64,000 bases of DNA from Alphaproteobacteria bacterium (GTDB lineage Bacteria; Pseudomonadota; Alphaproteobacteria; Rhizobiales; Hyphomicrobiaceae). A program made the translations under genes and the position numbers. Location: positions 1-64,000 of the forward strand of contig JAHJSN010000192.1 of the NCBI GenBank assembly GCA_018830445.1. The letters are read 5' to 3'. Shown here piece by piece: positions 35,292-43,697 of this stretch (position 1 is the stretch's first letter; each line of letters opens with the position of its first letter). Under the pieces are notes generated by a model. That model did not search any database, was not told the DNA's origin, and worked only from the letters and a program-made list of their open reading frames with translations.

Positions 35292-35887
35292 GCCCCGCCC
35301 GCGCCGACAAGCTTCCTGCAAGCTTACCGCTTCAGATTGTTACGGCTTCAATGGAGGAGCGGAAAATGATTCCAGGCGATCTCATAATGTCCGTGATCGA
35401 GGAACGAGGGCGGCAGCTTGCCTCTTCATTCCCGGTCACGGCAGGCGCAGGAACCAAGCCCGTTGCAGCAGTCTCCACTGTCCGCGAACAAGGCCATGCG
35501 CACGCTGTCGAAGCGAATTGGCAAGCCGAAATCGAACGGGTTGGCGCGACGATGGAGCGATCTGGCGCGGTCAGGCAAGCGGCCCTTGAGCGCGGCGCGG
35601 GGCTGGCTCGCTCCGCGCCAAAGCCGCAGAGCGCCGAAATCATGGTGCAAGGGCTGCTGCTGCAGTCGGTCGTCGAGGTCATGCTTTCCAACCAGGGTGA
35701 GGCCTTGACCGGCAAAGGGACTGCCGGCCGCATGTGGCGCTCGATGCTTGCCGAGCATATCGCCGCCGAAGTTGGATCATCACTCGATTTGCGGCTGTTG
35801 CCTGGCGTGAAGAACACTCAGCGGGAAAACTCCGGGGCCCAGCCTGAGATCGAAAGTGGCGGCGTCAACCCCGCCCGCCAAGCCTGA
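35288..35887 (+). CDS. FlgJ-like rod-binding protein
   Basis: 199 residues. The C-terminal half carries the rod-binding domain pattern of FlgJ: SAEIMVQGLLLQSVVEVMLSNQ followed by GKGTAGRMWRSMLAEHIAAEV. There is no muramidase domain, as in other alphaproteobacterial versions. The N-terminal 100 residues are low in recognisable structure. The frame opens with the ATG overlapping the previous stop. An internal ATG at 35351 or 35366 could also be used. The position among flagellar rod and export genes fits a rod assembly factor. Confidence 0.72.
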   Translation: MSPARADKLPASLPLQIVTASMEERKMIPGDLIMSVIEERGRQLASSFPVTAGAGTKPVAAVSTVREQGHAHAVEANWQAEIERVGATMERSGAVRQAALERGAGLARSAPKPQSAEIMVQGLLLQSVVEVMLSNQGEALTGKGTAGRMWRSMLAEHIAAEVGSSLDLRLLPGVKNTQRENSGAQPEIESGGVNPARQA

Positions 35888-35889
35888 CG

Positions 35890-36306
35890 GTGAAAGAACA
35901 TGGAGAATTGCAATTGAGAGCGCTGAGAGATGAAGCCAGAGATCGGCTGGTTCCCACAGACCCTATCCCGCAGTTGTTCCTTCGTCTGCAAAGGGCGCTC
36001 GAATTGGAGAACGAGAGCCTAAAAAATAGATCGGCGGACGATGCCGGCGAACACATCGCGCGCAAGAACCAGGCACTGCTTGAGCTGCAGCGGGTGATCT
36101 CGGGCCTCAGTGCGGAGGAACTGAAAATGCGAGCCGCTGACAAGCTGCGGCCGCTGCGGGAGGCGGTGAGGATCAATTCGGAGCTGCTCTCCAGGCAAAT
36201 ATCGGCGGTACGCGAGGTCTCGGAAATTCTCCGCGACGCGATCCACATGTCCGATTCGGACGGAACGTATTCGGCATACCCCGTGACCCGAGGACGGAAG
36301 AAATGA
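35890..36306 (+). CDS. FlgN-like flagellar chaperone candidate
   Basis: 138 residues from a GTG start three bases after the previous stop. The protein is helical: PQLFLRLQRALELENESLKNR, then IARKNQALLELQRVISGLS and LRPLREAVRINSELLSRQISAVREVSEILRDAI. The pattern of an N-terminal helix with ENE, a middle helix with KNQALLEL and a final helix with N-x2-LL matches FlgN proteins, chaperones of FlgK and FlgL. Both partners are encoded 6 kb upstream. The end overlaps the next gene by ATGA. Confidence 0.7.
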   Translation: MKEHGELQLRALRDEARDRLVPTDPIPQLFLRLQRALELENESLKNRSADDAGEHIARKNQALLELQRVISGLSAEELKMRAADKLRPLREAVRINSELLSRQISAVREVSEILRDAIHMSDSDGTYSAYPVTRGRKK

Positions 36307-36758
36307 TCCAGCAAATCGTGCTCGGGGTGTGGGTCTGCCTGGCAACCCTCGGCGGCATTTATGGCGCGGACATCCTCTTTTCCGCCACCGGTGCGGACGC
36401 CAAGACCGTTCACGTCGGCGGGCTGGCCTATACGACGATCGAATCGATAACGGTTCCGGTTCTTCGGGAGGGCAGCGTCGAAGGATACGTGGTCGCGCAG
36501 TTCGTCTATGGCATCCGGGATACCGGCGACAAGCACATCGCGGAGCGAGTCGGCCCCCACGTTGTCGATAGCGTATTTCGGGTACTCTACGGTCAGGCGG
36601 AGCAGAATGTCAGGCGGCCGGATCTCGATGCCGTCAAGAAGGAAGTTCGCGAGAGGGTCAATGCTTCTCTGGGTGAACAGGTTGTCGAAGAAATACTCAT
36701 CGATAAGCTCAACTACATTTCGAGCGAACAGGTGAGGTGCTCGAAACAGGTGCAATAA
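36303..36758 (+). CDS. FliL-like membrane protein (second in the window)
   Basis: 151 residues. One membrane helix at the N-terminus (QIVLGVWVCLATLGGIYGADILF) is followed by a periplasmic domain with YTTIESITVPVLREGSVEGYVVAQFVYGI and the C-terminal helix-strand KEVRERVNASLGEQVVEEILIDKLNYI. That last part resembles the end of FliL. The canonical fliL is at 50884-51504, so this would be a divergent paralogue. It ends the operon; a gap of about 80 nt follows. Confidence 0.62.
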   Translation: MIQQIVLGVWVCLATLGGIYGADILFSATGADAKTVHVGGLAYTTIESITVPVLREGSVEGYVVAQFVYGIRDTGDKHIAERVGPHVVDSVFRVLYGQAEQNVRRPDLDAVKKEVRERVNASLGEQVVEEILIDKLNYISSEQVRCSKQVQ

Positions 36759-36838
36759 TTATTCGTCAGCGAATGATTTTGACCGTCCGGTAAATCGCAA
36801 TGGTCGATGGCCGGCCGCCGGGAAGCTTCTAGGAGAAT

Positions 36839-37192
36839 GTGGAAGTGAGCATCGCACTCAAAGGACCCTACAGGCTTACCGCCGATGGCATCAAGGGCGC
36901 GATTCAAACGTCGCGTAAGGGCGTGTTTGCACTCGGCCACCAAGACTTCGACGGGCGCTTCCGGATCGCTCACGTCGGACGCAGCGACGCCGACCTGCAA
37001 ATCGCGTTGCGCGATCTGATCGGGACCAGCGCCATGTTCAAATATCTGGAAACGCCGAGCGACCGTGCATCATTCGAGGCGCACTGCGAACTCTACCATA
37101 AGTTCAAGCCGCCCGGGAATCATCTCCATCCGGATCGCCCGAAGGGGACGAACTGGACGTGCCCTCGCTGCCTGGCCCTGAGGAACCGCTGA
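36839..37192 (+). CDS. Small GIY-YIG-like hypothetical protein
   Basis: 117 residues from a GTG start with GGAG close upstream. The middle reads KGVFALGHQDFDGRFRIAHVGRSD, which resembles a GIY-YIG fold start (GVYxLG ... YVGRSD) with both tyrosines changed. Then come FEAHCELYHKFKPPGNHLHP and TNWTCPRC. I recall similar proteins of unknown function in Rhizobiales. Its nuclease residues appear incomplete, so activity is doubtful. Its 3' end overlaps a convergent gene by about 90 nt. Confidence 0.6.
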   Translation: MEVSIALKGPYRLTADGIKGAIQTSRKGVFALGHQDFDGRFRIAHVGRSDADLQIALRDLIGTSAMFKYLETPSDRASFEAHCELYHKFKPPGNHLHPDRPKGTNWTCPRCLALRNR

Positions 37193-37373
37193 TCAGCTGC
37201 TCCATGATGTCGGCCAAGGCAGCCTGATAGCCGAGGTGCCAATAGGCGCGTTCCGGCGTGTGAGGATCGAGATGGCGCTGGTCGACTTCTGCGTATGGCG
37301 CCGTATCATCGAGCCATTGCAGGATTGCATCTCTGCGCTTCCGGAGCGGGGTTATTTGACTTGTGTGTTCCAT
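37104..37373 (-). CDS. Small conserved-looking hypothetical protein
   Basis: 89 residues from the ATG at 37373 (MEHTSQITPLRKRRDAILQW); the longer frame to 37550 is not credible upstream of that. The core LDDTAPYAEVDQRHLDPHTPERAYWHLGYQAALADIMEQL is well organised. The tail is a Ser/Gly/Asp-rich disordered stretch. No family name comes to mind. It overlaps the 3' end of the convergent gene at 36839-37192, and the tail may be non-essential. Confidence 0.55.
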   Translation of the reverse strand: MEHTSQITPLRKRRDAILQWLDDTAPYAEVDQRHLDPHTPERAYWHLGYQAALADIMEQLISGSSGPGSEGTSSSSPSGDPDGDDSRAA

Positions 37374-37461
37374 GTACCGCAGGTTGCGCCCGCGGCGTTC
37401 GCACACCGTTAAAGATAAAATTGCTGATATTCGGATGGTTAATTGCCGGTGGCTGGGATGC

Positions 37462-37941
37462 CTAAAGTTTTTCGGGTTCGTGGCAGCCGGCGGCGGCTGC
37501 ATCGATGCGTGCGTTGATATCAGCCAGGAGACGGTTCGCAATGCGATCAAGGCTTCGAGGCAACTTGTCTGGATGGAACGCCCGCGCGTAGGCGACGCGG
37601 AGTTGATGCAGAAAATCAGGATCTCTCGAGCGGTGCCCGTCGATTCTGCGCAAGGTTAGTTGCGAGGCTTCGAGTAGCGCCCCCAGTTCGGCAATCGCGC
37701 TGACGGGTTGCACCGCTTCGCAGGGAGCAGCCTCGGTATGGGTGAGGTATGCCCTTAGATGATGGTCAAGGCCGCAAGCGGCCCCGCTTTCCTGGTTGCA
37801 CGGCCCTGTCGCTTCATTGGCAAACAGGCCGCTGGCGCAGTTGATGTCCGGCAACCCCCGGGGGCGGGGATCGATGGGGCCCATCGATTCCAGCCTGCGC
37901 AATACCAACTCGAATGACAACGCCGGCATCGGCACATCCAA
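37462..37941 (-). CDS. J-domain-like small protein (degenerate)
   Basis: 159 residues. The C-terminal half contains LHQLRVAYARAFHPDKLPRSLDRIANRLLADINARIDAA. This resembles DnaJ helices II and III, with HPD within AFHPDK, but the usual N-terminal helix of a J-domain is not clear. The N-terminal half is rich in cysteine and proline without a known motif. The gene lies on the opposite strand to the flagellar operon, and its 5' side faces the array of hairpin elements starting at 37986. Confidence 0.55.
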   Translation of the reverse strand: MDVPMPALSFELVLRRLESMGPIDPRPRGLPDINCASGLFANEATGPCNQESGAACGLDHHLRAYLTHTEAAPCEAVQPVSAIAELGALLEASQLTLRRIDGHRSRDPDFLHQLRVAYARAFHPDKLPRSLDRIANRLLADINARIDAAAAGCHEPEKL

Positions 37942-37988
37942 TATCGCTTCTGGAAACTAAACCACGTCGATCAATTTTGAAAAATCTA

Positions 37989-38052
37989 GTGTTCTGGATC
38001 AAACATTTGATTCCCGGGCGGAGGTCGTCAAATGTTTGTGAATCCAGAACAC
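37989..38052. repeat. Hairpin D (inverted copy) of composite element CD
   Basis: The reverse complement of the D hairpin at 380-443, 64 nt long, bounded on the left by CTAG (37986-37989). With the 17-nt spacer and inverted C it makes the same 139-nt unit (37989-38127) in the opposite orientation. Confidence 0.88.
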
Positions 38053-38069
38053 AATCAAAAGGTTGCCAA

Positions 38070-38127
38070 GTGTTCCGGGCTGACATTCAGGTTCCCGGCA
38101 GGGAACCATATGTCAGAGTCGGAACAC
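38070..38127. repeat. Hairpin C (inverted copy) of composite element CD
   Basis: The reverse complement of C, 58 nt. It has intact basal stem GTGTTCC/GGAACAC and ends in CTAG (38127-38130). The internal boundary towards D reads CAAG instead of CTAG. Confidence 0.88.
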
Positions 38128-38214
38128 TAGCAGACCAAAAACTAAGGTTTCGTTGAGGTCATGCAGCCGCAGCGGCGATGTCGTGAAATCGACGGTCGAC
38201 TTCTGCGCGTTCTC

Positions 38215-38287
38215 GTGTAGCGCACCTAACGTTTGGTCCCCACTTGCGGCTTGGCTCGATGCCAAACGTTTGGTGCAAAAGCTACAC
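38215..38287. repeat. Hairpin A (copy 1) of composite element AB
   Basis: Basal stem GTGTAGC/GCTACAC, inner arm of 15 bp with one mismatch, bulge AAAA on the 3' side, loop with TTGCGGC. The left boundary is CTCG and the right boundary CTAG. Confidence 0.9.
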
Positions 38288-38306
38288 TAGAATCATAGTG
38301 TTGCTC

Positions 38307-38378
38307 GTGTTCCTTATGGCTCCGACACTTGGAGGAATAGCGTGCTGCAAGGGGAACCAAGTGTCGGGGCCGGAACAC
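38307..38378. repeat. Hairpin B (copy 1) of composite element AB
   Basis: Basal stem GTGTTCC/GGAACAC, bulge TTAT on the 5' side, inner arm GGCTCCGACACTTGG with CCAAGTGTCGGGGCC. Its right boundary is CTCG, shared with the next copy of A. Confidence 0.9.
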
Positions 38379-38380
38379 TC

Positions 38381-38453
38381 GTGTAGCGCACCTAACGTTT
38401 GGTCCCCACTTGCGGCTTGGCTCGATGCCAAACGTTTGGTGCAAAAGCTACAC
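38381..38453. repeat. Hairpin A (copy 2), tandem duplication
   Basis: Nearly identical to copy 1, offset by exactly 166 bases. Here both boundaries are CTCG/CGAG, which extends the basal stem to CTCGTGTAGC/GCTACACGAG. Confidence 0.9.
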
Positions 38454-38472
38454 GAGAATCTTAGTGTTGCTC

Positions 38473-38544
38473 GTGTTCCTTATGGCTCCGACACTTGGAG
38501 GAATAGCGTGCTGCAAGGGGAACCAAGTGTCGGGGCCGGAACAC
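38473..38544. repeat. Hairpin B (copy 2), tandem duplication
   Basis: Nearly identical to copy 1, offset by 166 bases. The right boundary is CGAG. With copy 2 of A it forms the second 164-nt AB unit of the array. Confidence 0.9.
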
Positions 38545-38547
38545 GAG

Positions 38548-38853
38548 CGGTTATCGAGCCGCTTTCCCGGTACCGGGGCATGCAAGAAGGGCGTTTTCAT
38601 AAACTCTATAGTTTGCAGTTTGCAGTGTAATGATTGGTGAGCTCATGAACATCTTTTCCCCTGCAAACGATGAAGATCAATTGCGCAGGAATGCCGGTGG
38701 CCCGATGCTGGAATCGTGTTCCCGTGAATTTGTTCCTGGTCGGTTTGCGTATGTTGCGCGGAGGCGGCGTTGCATTCTCATGGCCCCCCGCGTTCGACCG
38801 GCTCGGCTGCGAAGCCCGCCGGGTTGACATCGTAAATCCTGATCGGGGGAAGA
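38548..38853. other. Intergenic gap before the GntR gene
   Basis: A 306-nt stretch after the hairpin array. Short frames that start here are not protein-like. It holds a run of direct TTTGCAG repeats near 38610-38625 and presumably the promoter of the GntR gene, which has GGGGAAGA directly before its ATG. Confidence 0.5.
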
Positions 38854-39585
38854 ATGGCTCAGGAATTGATGCGCCGGACGGTGTATGCCGGCCCGCTCTA
38901 CGTCCAGATCAAAAAGCTCTTGCACGAAAACATGTTGTCCGAGAAGTGGTCCGCGGGAACGTTGCTGCCGAACGAATCCGATCTGGCGCGGGCCTATGGC
39001 GTCTCGATCGGCACGATGCGCAAGGCGCTGCAGGAGCTGGAGAGTGCCGGTTGGATTTCGCGCAGGCAAGGTCGCGGCACGTTCGTCATGGATCCGCGTC
39101 ACGCCTCCCGCCGCCGGCTCAACCACTTCTACCTCAACGGCGAGCACTTCTCGCCGGATAGTTTCACCTACCTGTCCTGCACCTTGGAGCGTGCCGGCAG
39201 CGAGGTTGCTTCGGGCCTCGAGTTGCGCAAGGGCGACGAGGTGGTTCGCATAAGGCGCAAGAAGCTCATCAAGGGAATCCTCCGGCTTTACGAAGATCTG
39301 CAGGTTCCGAATTTCGTCGTCGAAGATCTTGCAGCCAGCGACGAGCGTCGACAAAAGGTCTCAGACAGCGATGTCCTCGGCTACAGCGCATTCATCAGGC
39401 GCTGCACCGAGCGCGTTCGCCCCTCGTTGCCCGACGAAGCATGCGCCGACGTACTGGAGATCGAAAAAAACAGACCGATTCTCGTTTGCGACAGGGTCGC
39501 CTATGACGCCGAGATGCGTCCTGTCGAGTGGTCCCGACGGTTTGCGCTTATGGAAAGCGTCGAGTATTGCACGGACGCGCAGTAG
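38854..39585 (+). CDS. GntR family transcriptional regulator (UTRA-type)
   Basis: 243 residues. The N-terminal GntR winged helix is clear: GPLYVQIKKLLHENMLSEKWSAGTLLPNESDLARAYGVSIGTMRKALQELESAGWISRRQGRGTFV. The C-terminal part, about residues 85-240, fits a UTRA ligand-binding domain (LEIEKNRPILVCDRVAYDAEMRPVEWSRRFALMES). A paralogue with the same architecture lies at 62640-63401, at the other end of the downstream flagellar block. The ligand and targets are unknown. It faces the convergent minus-strand operon that ends with fliI. Confidence 0.88.
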   Translation: MAQELMRRTVYAGPLYVQIKKLLHENMLSEKWSAGTLLPNESDLARAYGVSIGTMRKALQELESAGWISRRQGRGTFVMDPRHASRRRLNHFYLNGEHFSPDSFTYLSCTLERAGSEVASGLELRKGDEVVRIRRKKLIKGILRLYEDLQVPNFVVEDLAASDERRQKVSDSDVLGYSAFIRRCTERVRPSLPDEACADVLEIEKNRPILVCDRVAYDAEMRPVEWSRRFALMESVEYCTDAQ

Positions 39586-39626
39586 ACGGCGTGATTGTCG
39601 CCTCCACAAGCCGCTATTGCCCGGTG

Positions 39627-41000
39627 CTATCCATTCTTGCCGCCGAGGTGATCGGCAACGGCGGCGAATGCGTTGCGATTATCGGTTTCGCCGGTCGGCT
39701 GCTTCAAAGCTTGGTAAAGCTTGGGAACGATCCTTACCGCATCGTCGAGGTCCGTATCCGCGCCTGGCTGATAGGCACCCACCGACCTGAGGTCGCGGCT
39801 ATCCTCGAACCGCGCGACAAGGCCTTTAAGCTTCAGCACAAGCTCGCGTTGCGAAGGCGTCCATGAGACGTGAGCGAGGCGGGAGATCGACGACAACAGG
39901 TTGACGGCGGGATAGCGGCCCTGATCGGCGACCGCCCGGTCCAGAACGATATGCCCATCGAGAATGCCGCGGATCGTGTCGGCGACGGGATCGTTGTGGT
40001 CGTCACCTTCGATCAACACCGAAAAGACGCCGGTGATCGAGCCGCTGTCGGCGTGGCCGGGACCGGATCGTTCCAGCAGGCGCGGCAGGTCTGCGAAAAC
40101 CGAGGGCGGGAAACCGCGCGCAACCGGCGGCTCACCCGCCGCCAGCCCGAATTCGCGCGACGCATACGCGTAACGCGTCAGCGAATCGACGATCAGCAGA
40201 ACATCCTCGCCAGAATCGCGCAGGAATTCGGCGACACACATCGCGGTGTGCGCCGCCAGCCGGCGCATCATTGCGCTCTCCGCGCTTGAAGCAACAATTG
40301 CGACGGTTCGATCTTTCTGGCTGCCCAGGACATCATCGAGGAAATCGCGCACCTCCCGGCCACGCTCTCCGACAAGGGCCAGCACCACGCTGTCAAAACT
40401 GTTGCCCTGTGCGAGCATCGATAGAAGGGAGGACTTGCCGACTCCGGAACCGGCAAAAATTCCAATGCGCTGGCCGCAGCAGATCGGAGTGAACATGTCG
40501 ATCACCCTGACCCCGGTCTTCACCGGCTTTGTGATGCGCTGGAGCGACATCGGATCAGGCGGCGGTCTGTCCCGCGCGTACCCGCACGATCCTTGTTCCA
40601 GTCCGCCGAGCCCGTCGATCGGGTTGGCTAGTGCGTCGAGCGTACGCCCCTTCCAGGACAACGCCGGGCGGATATCCAGCCGCTCTGTCAACCATGCGGT
40701 CTCTCCGAGCTTGATCGAATCGGTCGCCTCGAACGGTTTGATGACCGCGCTGCCGACCTGCATGCGAATGATCTCGCCCATCGTCTGCCGGCTGCCGCAG
40801 CCAACCGTGACGATGTCGCCGAGACGGCCCGAATTCCCAAGGCCCTCGACGAGATAGTGATTGCGCCCGATCTCGGTGACACGACCGCCCAACTGGCTCA
40901 TGTTGGAGGCGCGTGCGGTCGCCACGAGATCGTTGAGGCGGCTCAGCGGTGAATTCTGCTGGCGCACCATCGGATCGTGGGTTTGGCGCCGCTTATCCAT
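39627..41000 (-). CDS. fliI: Flagellum-specific ATPase FliI
   Basis: 457 residues. FliI is the ATPase of the flagellar export apparatus. The Walker A motif FAGSGVGKSSLL lies near residue 185 and the Walker B region is EDVLLIVDSLTRYA. The family segment ERSGPGHADSGSITGVFSVLIEGDDHNDPVADTIRGILDGHIVLDRAVADQGRYPAVN is intact. The start overlaps the end of flgF by eight bases. FliH and FliJ partners are not adjacent; a FliH-like gene lies at 55220. Confidence 0.95.
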   Translation of the reverse strand: MDKRRQTHDPMVRQQNSPLSRLNDLVATARASNMSQLGGRVTEIGRNHYLVEGLGNSGRLGDIVTVGCGSRQTMGEIIRMQVGSAVIKPFEATDSIKLGETAWLTERLDIRPALSWKGRTLDALANPIDGLGGLEQGSCGYARDRPPPDPMSLQRITKPVKTGVRVIDMFTPICCGQRIGIFAGSGVGKSSLLSMLAQGNSFDSVVLALVGERGREVRDFLDDVLGSQKDRTVAIVASSAESAMMRRLAAHTAMCVAEFLRDSGEDVLLIVDSLTRYAYASREFGLAAGEPPVARGFPPSVFADLPRLLERSGPGHADSGSITGVFSVLIEGDDHNDPVADTIRGILDGHIVLDRAVADQGRYPAVNLLSSISRLAHVSWTPSQRELVLKLKGLVARFEDSRDLRSVGAYQPGADTDLDDAVRIVPKLYQALKQPTGETDNRNAFAAVADHLGGKNG

Positions 41001-41718
41001 TCGTGCCGAGCTTGCGAATGGCTTCCTTCAGGGAGTCCTGGAACTGATCGGTTGCCGAAGACGTCGCTTCGAAGTTCCGGGTCAGCGTGATCAGTTTCGT
41101 CATCTCCAACATCGGGTTGACGTTGGACTTCTCGAGAAATCCTTGTTGCACCGAGACACTGTTGAAGGTGACGACCGGGTTGCCGGGTATGTCTGACAGC
41201 AGCGCCGAATTGTCGAAGCGGACCAGCTTGGCTTTTTCATCGAGGGCGAACAGGCCGACCGCGCCGCGGCGAACGCCTTTCTGGGAGATCATCCCATCAG
41301 CGCTGACGGTGATCGGTCCGTCCGAGGGACCCACCTGAATCGGCGCACCGCTGACGTCGAGAACCGGATAGCCGTTGATTGATCGAAGTTGGCCCTCCTG
41401 CGAGACCTGCAACCGGCCGTCGCGCGTATAGGCGGTTCCGGAGGCTGTCTCGACCGCCAGCCAGGCGTCCCCCGACAGGGCAAGATCAAGGGGATTTCCC
41501 GTCTGCACCATGGCGCCGGTCTTGCGCGAAATAAAGGTATTGCCCGATGAGGAAAACGCCACCGGCTCCTTTGCCGCGTTCGAGATCACGCTGTCGAACT
41601 TGATCTCCTCAGCACGAAATCCAGGCGTGTTCACGTTGGCAATGTTGTGCGCGATCGTATCGAGTCTCCGCTGGGCGGCAAGCTGGCCCGATACGGCGAC
41701 ATAAAGGCCGCTTTCCAA
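40993..41718 (-). CDS. flgF: Flagellar basal-body rod protein FlgF
   Basis: 241 residues. FlgF is a proximal rod component. The rod signature is SGQLAAQRRLDTIAHNIANVNTPGFRAEEIKFD, then LALSGDAWLAVETASGTAYTRDGRL. The C-terminal FlgG-like helix is GFLEKSNVNPMLEMTKLITLTRNFE. It is the middle gene of the minus-strand DUF1217-flgF-fliI operon, five bases after the DUF1217 gene. The sister gene flgG is elsewhere (47107). Confidence 0.94.
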   Translation of the reverse strand: MESGLYVAVSGQLAAQRRLDTIAHNIANVNTPGFRAEEIKFDSVISNAAKEPVAFSSSGNTFISRKTGAMVQTGNPLDLALSGDAWLAVETASGTAYTRDGRLQVSQEGQLRSINGYPVLDVSGAPIQVGPSDGPITVSADGMISQKGVRRGAVGLFALDEKAKLVRFDNSALLSDIPGNPVVTFNSVSVQQGFLEKSNVNPMLEMTKLITLTRNFEATSSATDQFQDSLKEAIRKLGTNG

Positions 41719-41723
41719 GGGGG

Positions 41724-42509
41724 CTATCCTCCGTATTTGAGGTTCTGCAGGCTGGCCAGGATGTCGGCGCCGACGCCAACGATTCCAGGTGCTCCCAGAA
41801 TTGCATTCGGGACGGCGACTGTCAGAGGGCGTGATGGATTGGCCATGTCCCAGCGGGCAGTGAACCCTTCGATCAGCTTGTCGAGCTTTTCAGGGTCCTT
41901 GAGATCCTCGATATCGAGGCGGTCGGTGATGAGCTTTGCCTGCCGGTCGATATCGAGGTTCGACATGTTGGCCGGCAGCCCGAGAGCAACCTGCGCCACT
42001 TCGAGGAGCGCACGGTCGGCAAGAATTCCAAACGCGCTGCTGACTTCGGGAGCCTTGCGCTGAAAGTAGAGCGCCAGCCGCACGCCCTGGTTCTGGTTTC
42101 CGGCTTCGATCTCGAAGGCCTGCCTGACATAGCGTTCGACGGTACCCGAGCGCGCTCGCTCGAAGACGGTTGTGGTTTCCCCGTATCTGGAGAAGTTGAA
42201 GGTCTCGACGAACTCGCGGTAGCGGTTGTCGGCAAGGCCGTTGGCAAATGAGTTCCGGTCATCGATACCGCCTTCGAGGACCTTGCGCATGAAGGCCTTG
42301 GCGTAGCTCATTTCCTCAAGCCCGAACGCTTCCATCGCATAATTGAACAGCCGGTCGTTGGCGAGGAAATCGTCGACGGACTTCACTGTCTCGATCTTCT
42401 CCAGGAAATAATCCGACTCCCTTTGCACCGCGGGAGCCGACCTCGTAGTCGAGAGGCTCCGGTCGAGGTCCTGATTGATGAGGCGGTAGCTCGCGATAGT
42501 GGTCAACAT
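41724..42509 (-). CDS. DUF1217 flagellar-cluster protein
   Basis: 261 residues from the ATG at 42509 (MLTTIASYRLINQDLDRSL), preceded by GGGGAT; a longer frame to 42575 is not needed. The family DUF1217 is known from rhizobial flagellar clusters and matches segments such as ESDYFLEKIETVKSVDDFLANDRLFNYAMEAFGLE and RYVRQAFEIEAGNQNQGVRLALYFQRKAP. Its function is poorly defined; export or hook assembly have been considered. It leads the operon with flgF and fliI and is divergent from motA. Confidence 0.85.
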   Translation of the reverse strand: MLTTIASYRLINQDLDRSLSTTRSAPAVQRESDYFLEKIETVKSVDDFLANDRLFNYAMEAFGLEEMSYAKAFMRKVLEGGIDDRNSFANGLADNRYREFVETFNFSRYGETTTVFERARSGTVERYVRQAFEIEAGNQNQGVRLALYFQRKAPEVSSAFGILADRALLEVAQVALGLPANMSNLDIDRQAKLITDRLDIEDLKDPEKLDKLIEGFTARWDMANPSRPLTVAVPNAILGAPGIVGVGADILASLQNLKYGG

Positions 42510-42714
42510 TGCGGATGATCCCCTGATGCCGGCCAGCGATGGTGCTGCGCCCGGCTTGTGCCAACCTTGAGCCACCGCAAAACGTCATTGCAACGTTGGC
42601 ACGCATGGCTAACGCGATCGACGGGACCGCGCCATGTCCGCTTGACCGGCCAATCAAGCCTCGCGCAAGCGGATCAGCTTTTGATGTCTACCAAACGACG
42701 GATTGGAGAATGCT

Positions 42715-43593
42715 GTGACGATTATAATCGGCCTCGTTATCACGCTTGGCTGCGTGCTCGGCGGTTTCGCCGCGATGGGCGGCAAGGTGCTGGTGATCTG
42801 GCAGCCTTATGAGTACGTCATCATTCTGGGGGCCTCGCTCGGAACGTTTGTGGTCGCCAATACGGTCAAGGTGATCATGGATACCGGCAAGGCCATTGTC
42901 GAAGTGTTCGCCGGCAAGGTGCCGAAGAAGGCCGACTTCCTGTCGGTGCTCGGATGCCTGTTTCTGCTGATGCGCGAATTCAGGAGCAAGTCCCGCAGCG
43001 AAGTCGAAGGCCATGTCGAAAACCCCGACGAATCCCCCATTTTCCAGGCGTTTCCCGCACTCCAGAAGAATCCGGAACTGCGCACCTTCATCTGCGACTA
43101 CTTCCGCCTCATCGTGATGGGAAGCGCTCGTCCGCACGAAATCGAAGCGCTCATGGATGAGGAAATCGAAACCGCCAGGGCCGACAAGCTCAAGGCATAT
43201 TCGGCCCTCAGTTCGGTTGCCGAAGGACTGCCCGCGATCGGCATCGTCGCCGCCGTGCTCGGCGTCATCAAGACGATGGGCTCACTCGATCAGCCGCCGC
43301 AGGTTCTCGGCAAGCTTATCGGCGCGGCGCTCGTCGGCACCTTTGCCGGGATCTTTTTCTCCTACTGCATCTTCGCCCCGATCGCCACGCAGATCAAAAT
43401 CGTTCGCGAGAAGAAGATGCGCCAGTTCGTCGTGGTCAAGCAGACGCTGCTCGCTTTCATGAACGGCGCCGTGCCGCAGATCGCCATCGAGTACGGTCGA
43501 AAGACGATCAACTTTGCCGAGCGGCCGTCGATCGATGAGCTCGAGGAGGAAACCACCAACGGAGCCGGCAGCGAAGCCAAGTTGGCTGCCTGA
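42715..43593 (+). CDS. motA: Flagellar motor stator protein MotA
   Basis: 292 residues from a GTG at 42715, fixed by GGAG six nucleotides upstream; the TTG at 42703 in frame overlaps that site. MotA forms the proton channel stator with MotB. Four membrane helices are visible: two near the N-terminus (IIIGLVITLGCVLGGFAAMGG, EYVIILGASLGTFVVA) and two near the C-terminus (GLPAIGIVAAVLGVIKTM, LIGAALVGTFAGIFFSYCIFAPIA). The large cytoplasmic loop between them contacts FliG. It is divergent from the DUF1217 operon and precedes fliN. Confidence 0.95.
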   Translation: MTIIIGLVITLGCVLGGFAAMGGKVLVIWQPYEYVIILGASLGTFVVANTVKVIMDTGKAIVEVFAGKVPKKADFLSVLGCLFLLMREFRSKSRSEVEGHVENPDESPIFQAFPALQKNPELRTFICDYFRLIVMGSARPHEIEALMDEEIETARADKLKAYSALSSVAEGLPAIGIVAAVLGVIKTMGSLDQPPQVLGKLIGAALVGTFAGIFFSYCIFAPIATQIKIVREKKMRQFVVVKQTLLAFMNGAVPQIAIEYGRKTINFAERPSIDELEEETTNGAGSEAKLAA

Positions 43594-43697
43594 GCAAGCT
43601 GACCGGACTATACAAAGCGTAGCGTCAACTCGGCGCGCGGCTGGCATGATGCGACCGGCGCCCGATCCGAAACCAAGCACAGGAAACCCCAACAGCC

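Noticed and set aside
38244-38640. Open frames within the AB array (beginning MRLGSMPNVWC)
   Set aside because: They repeat because the AB element repeats; the frame is a by-product of the hairpin sequence and has no ribosome binding site.
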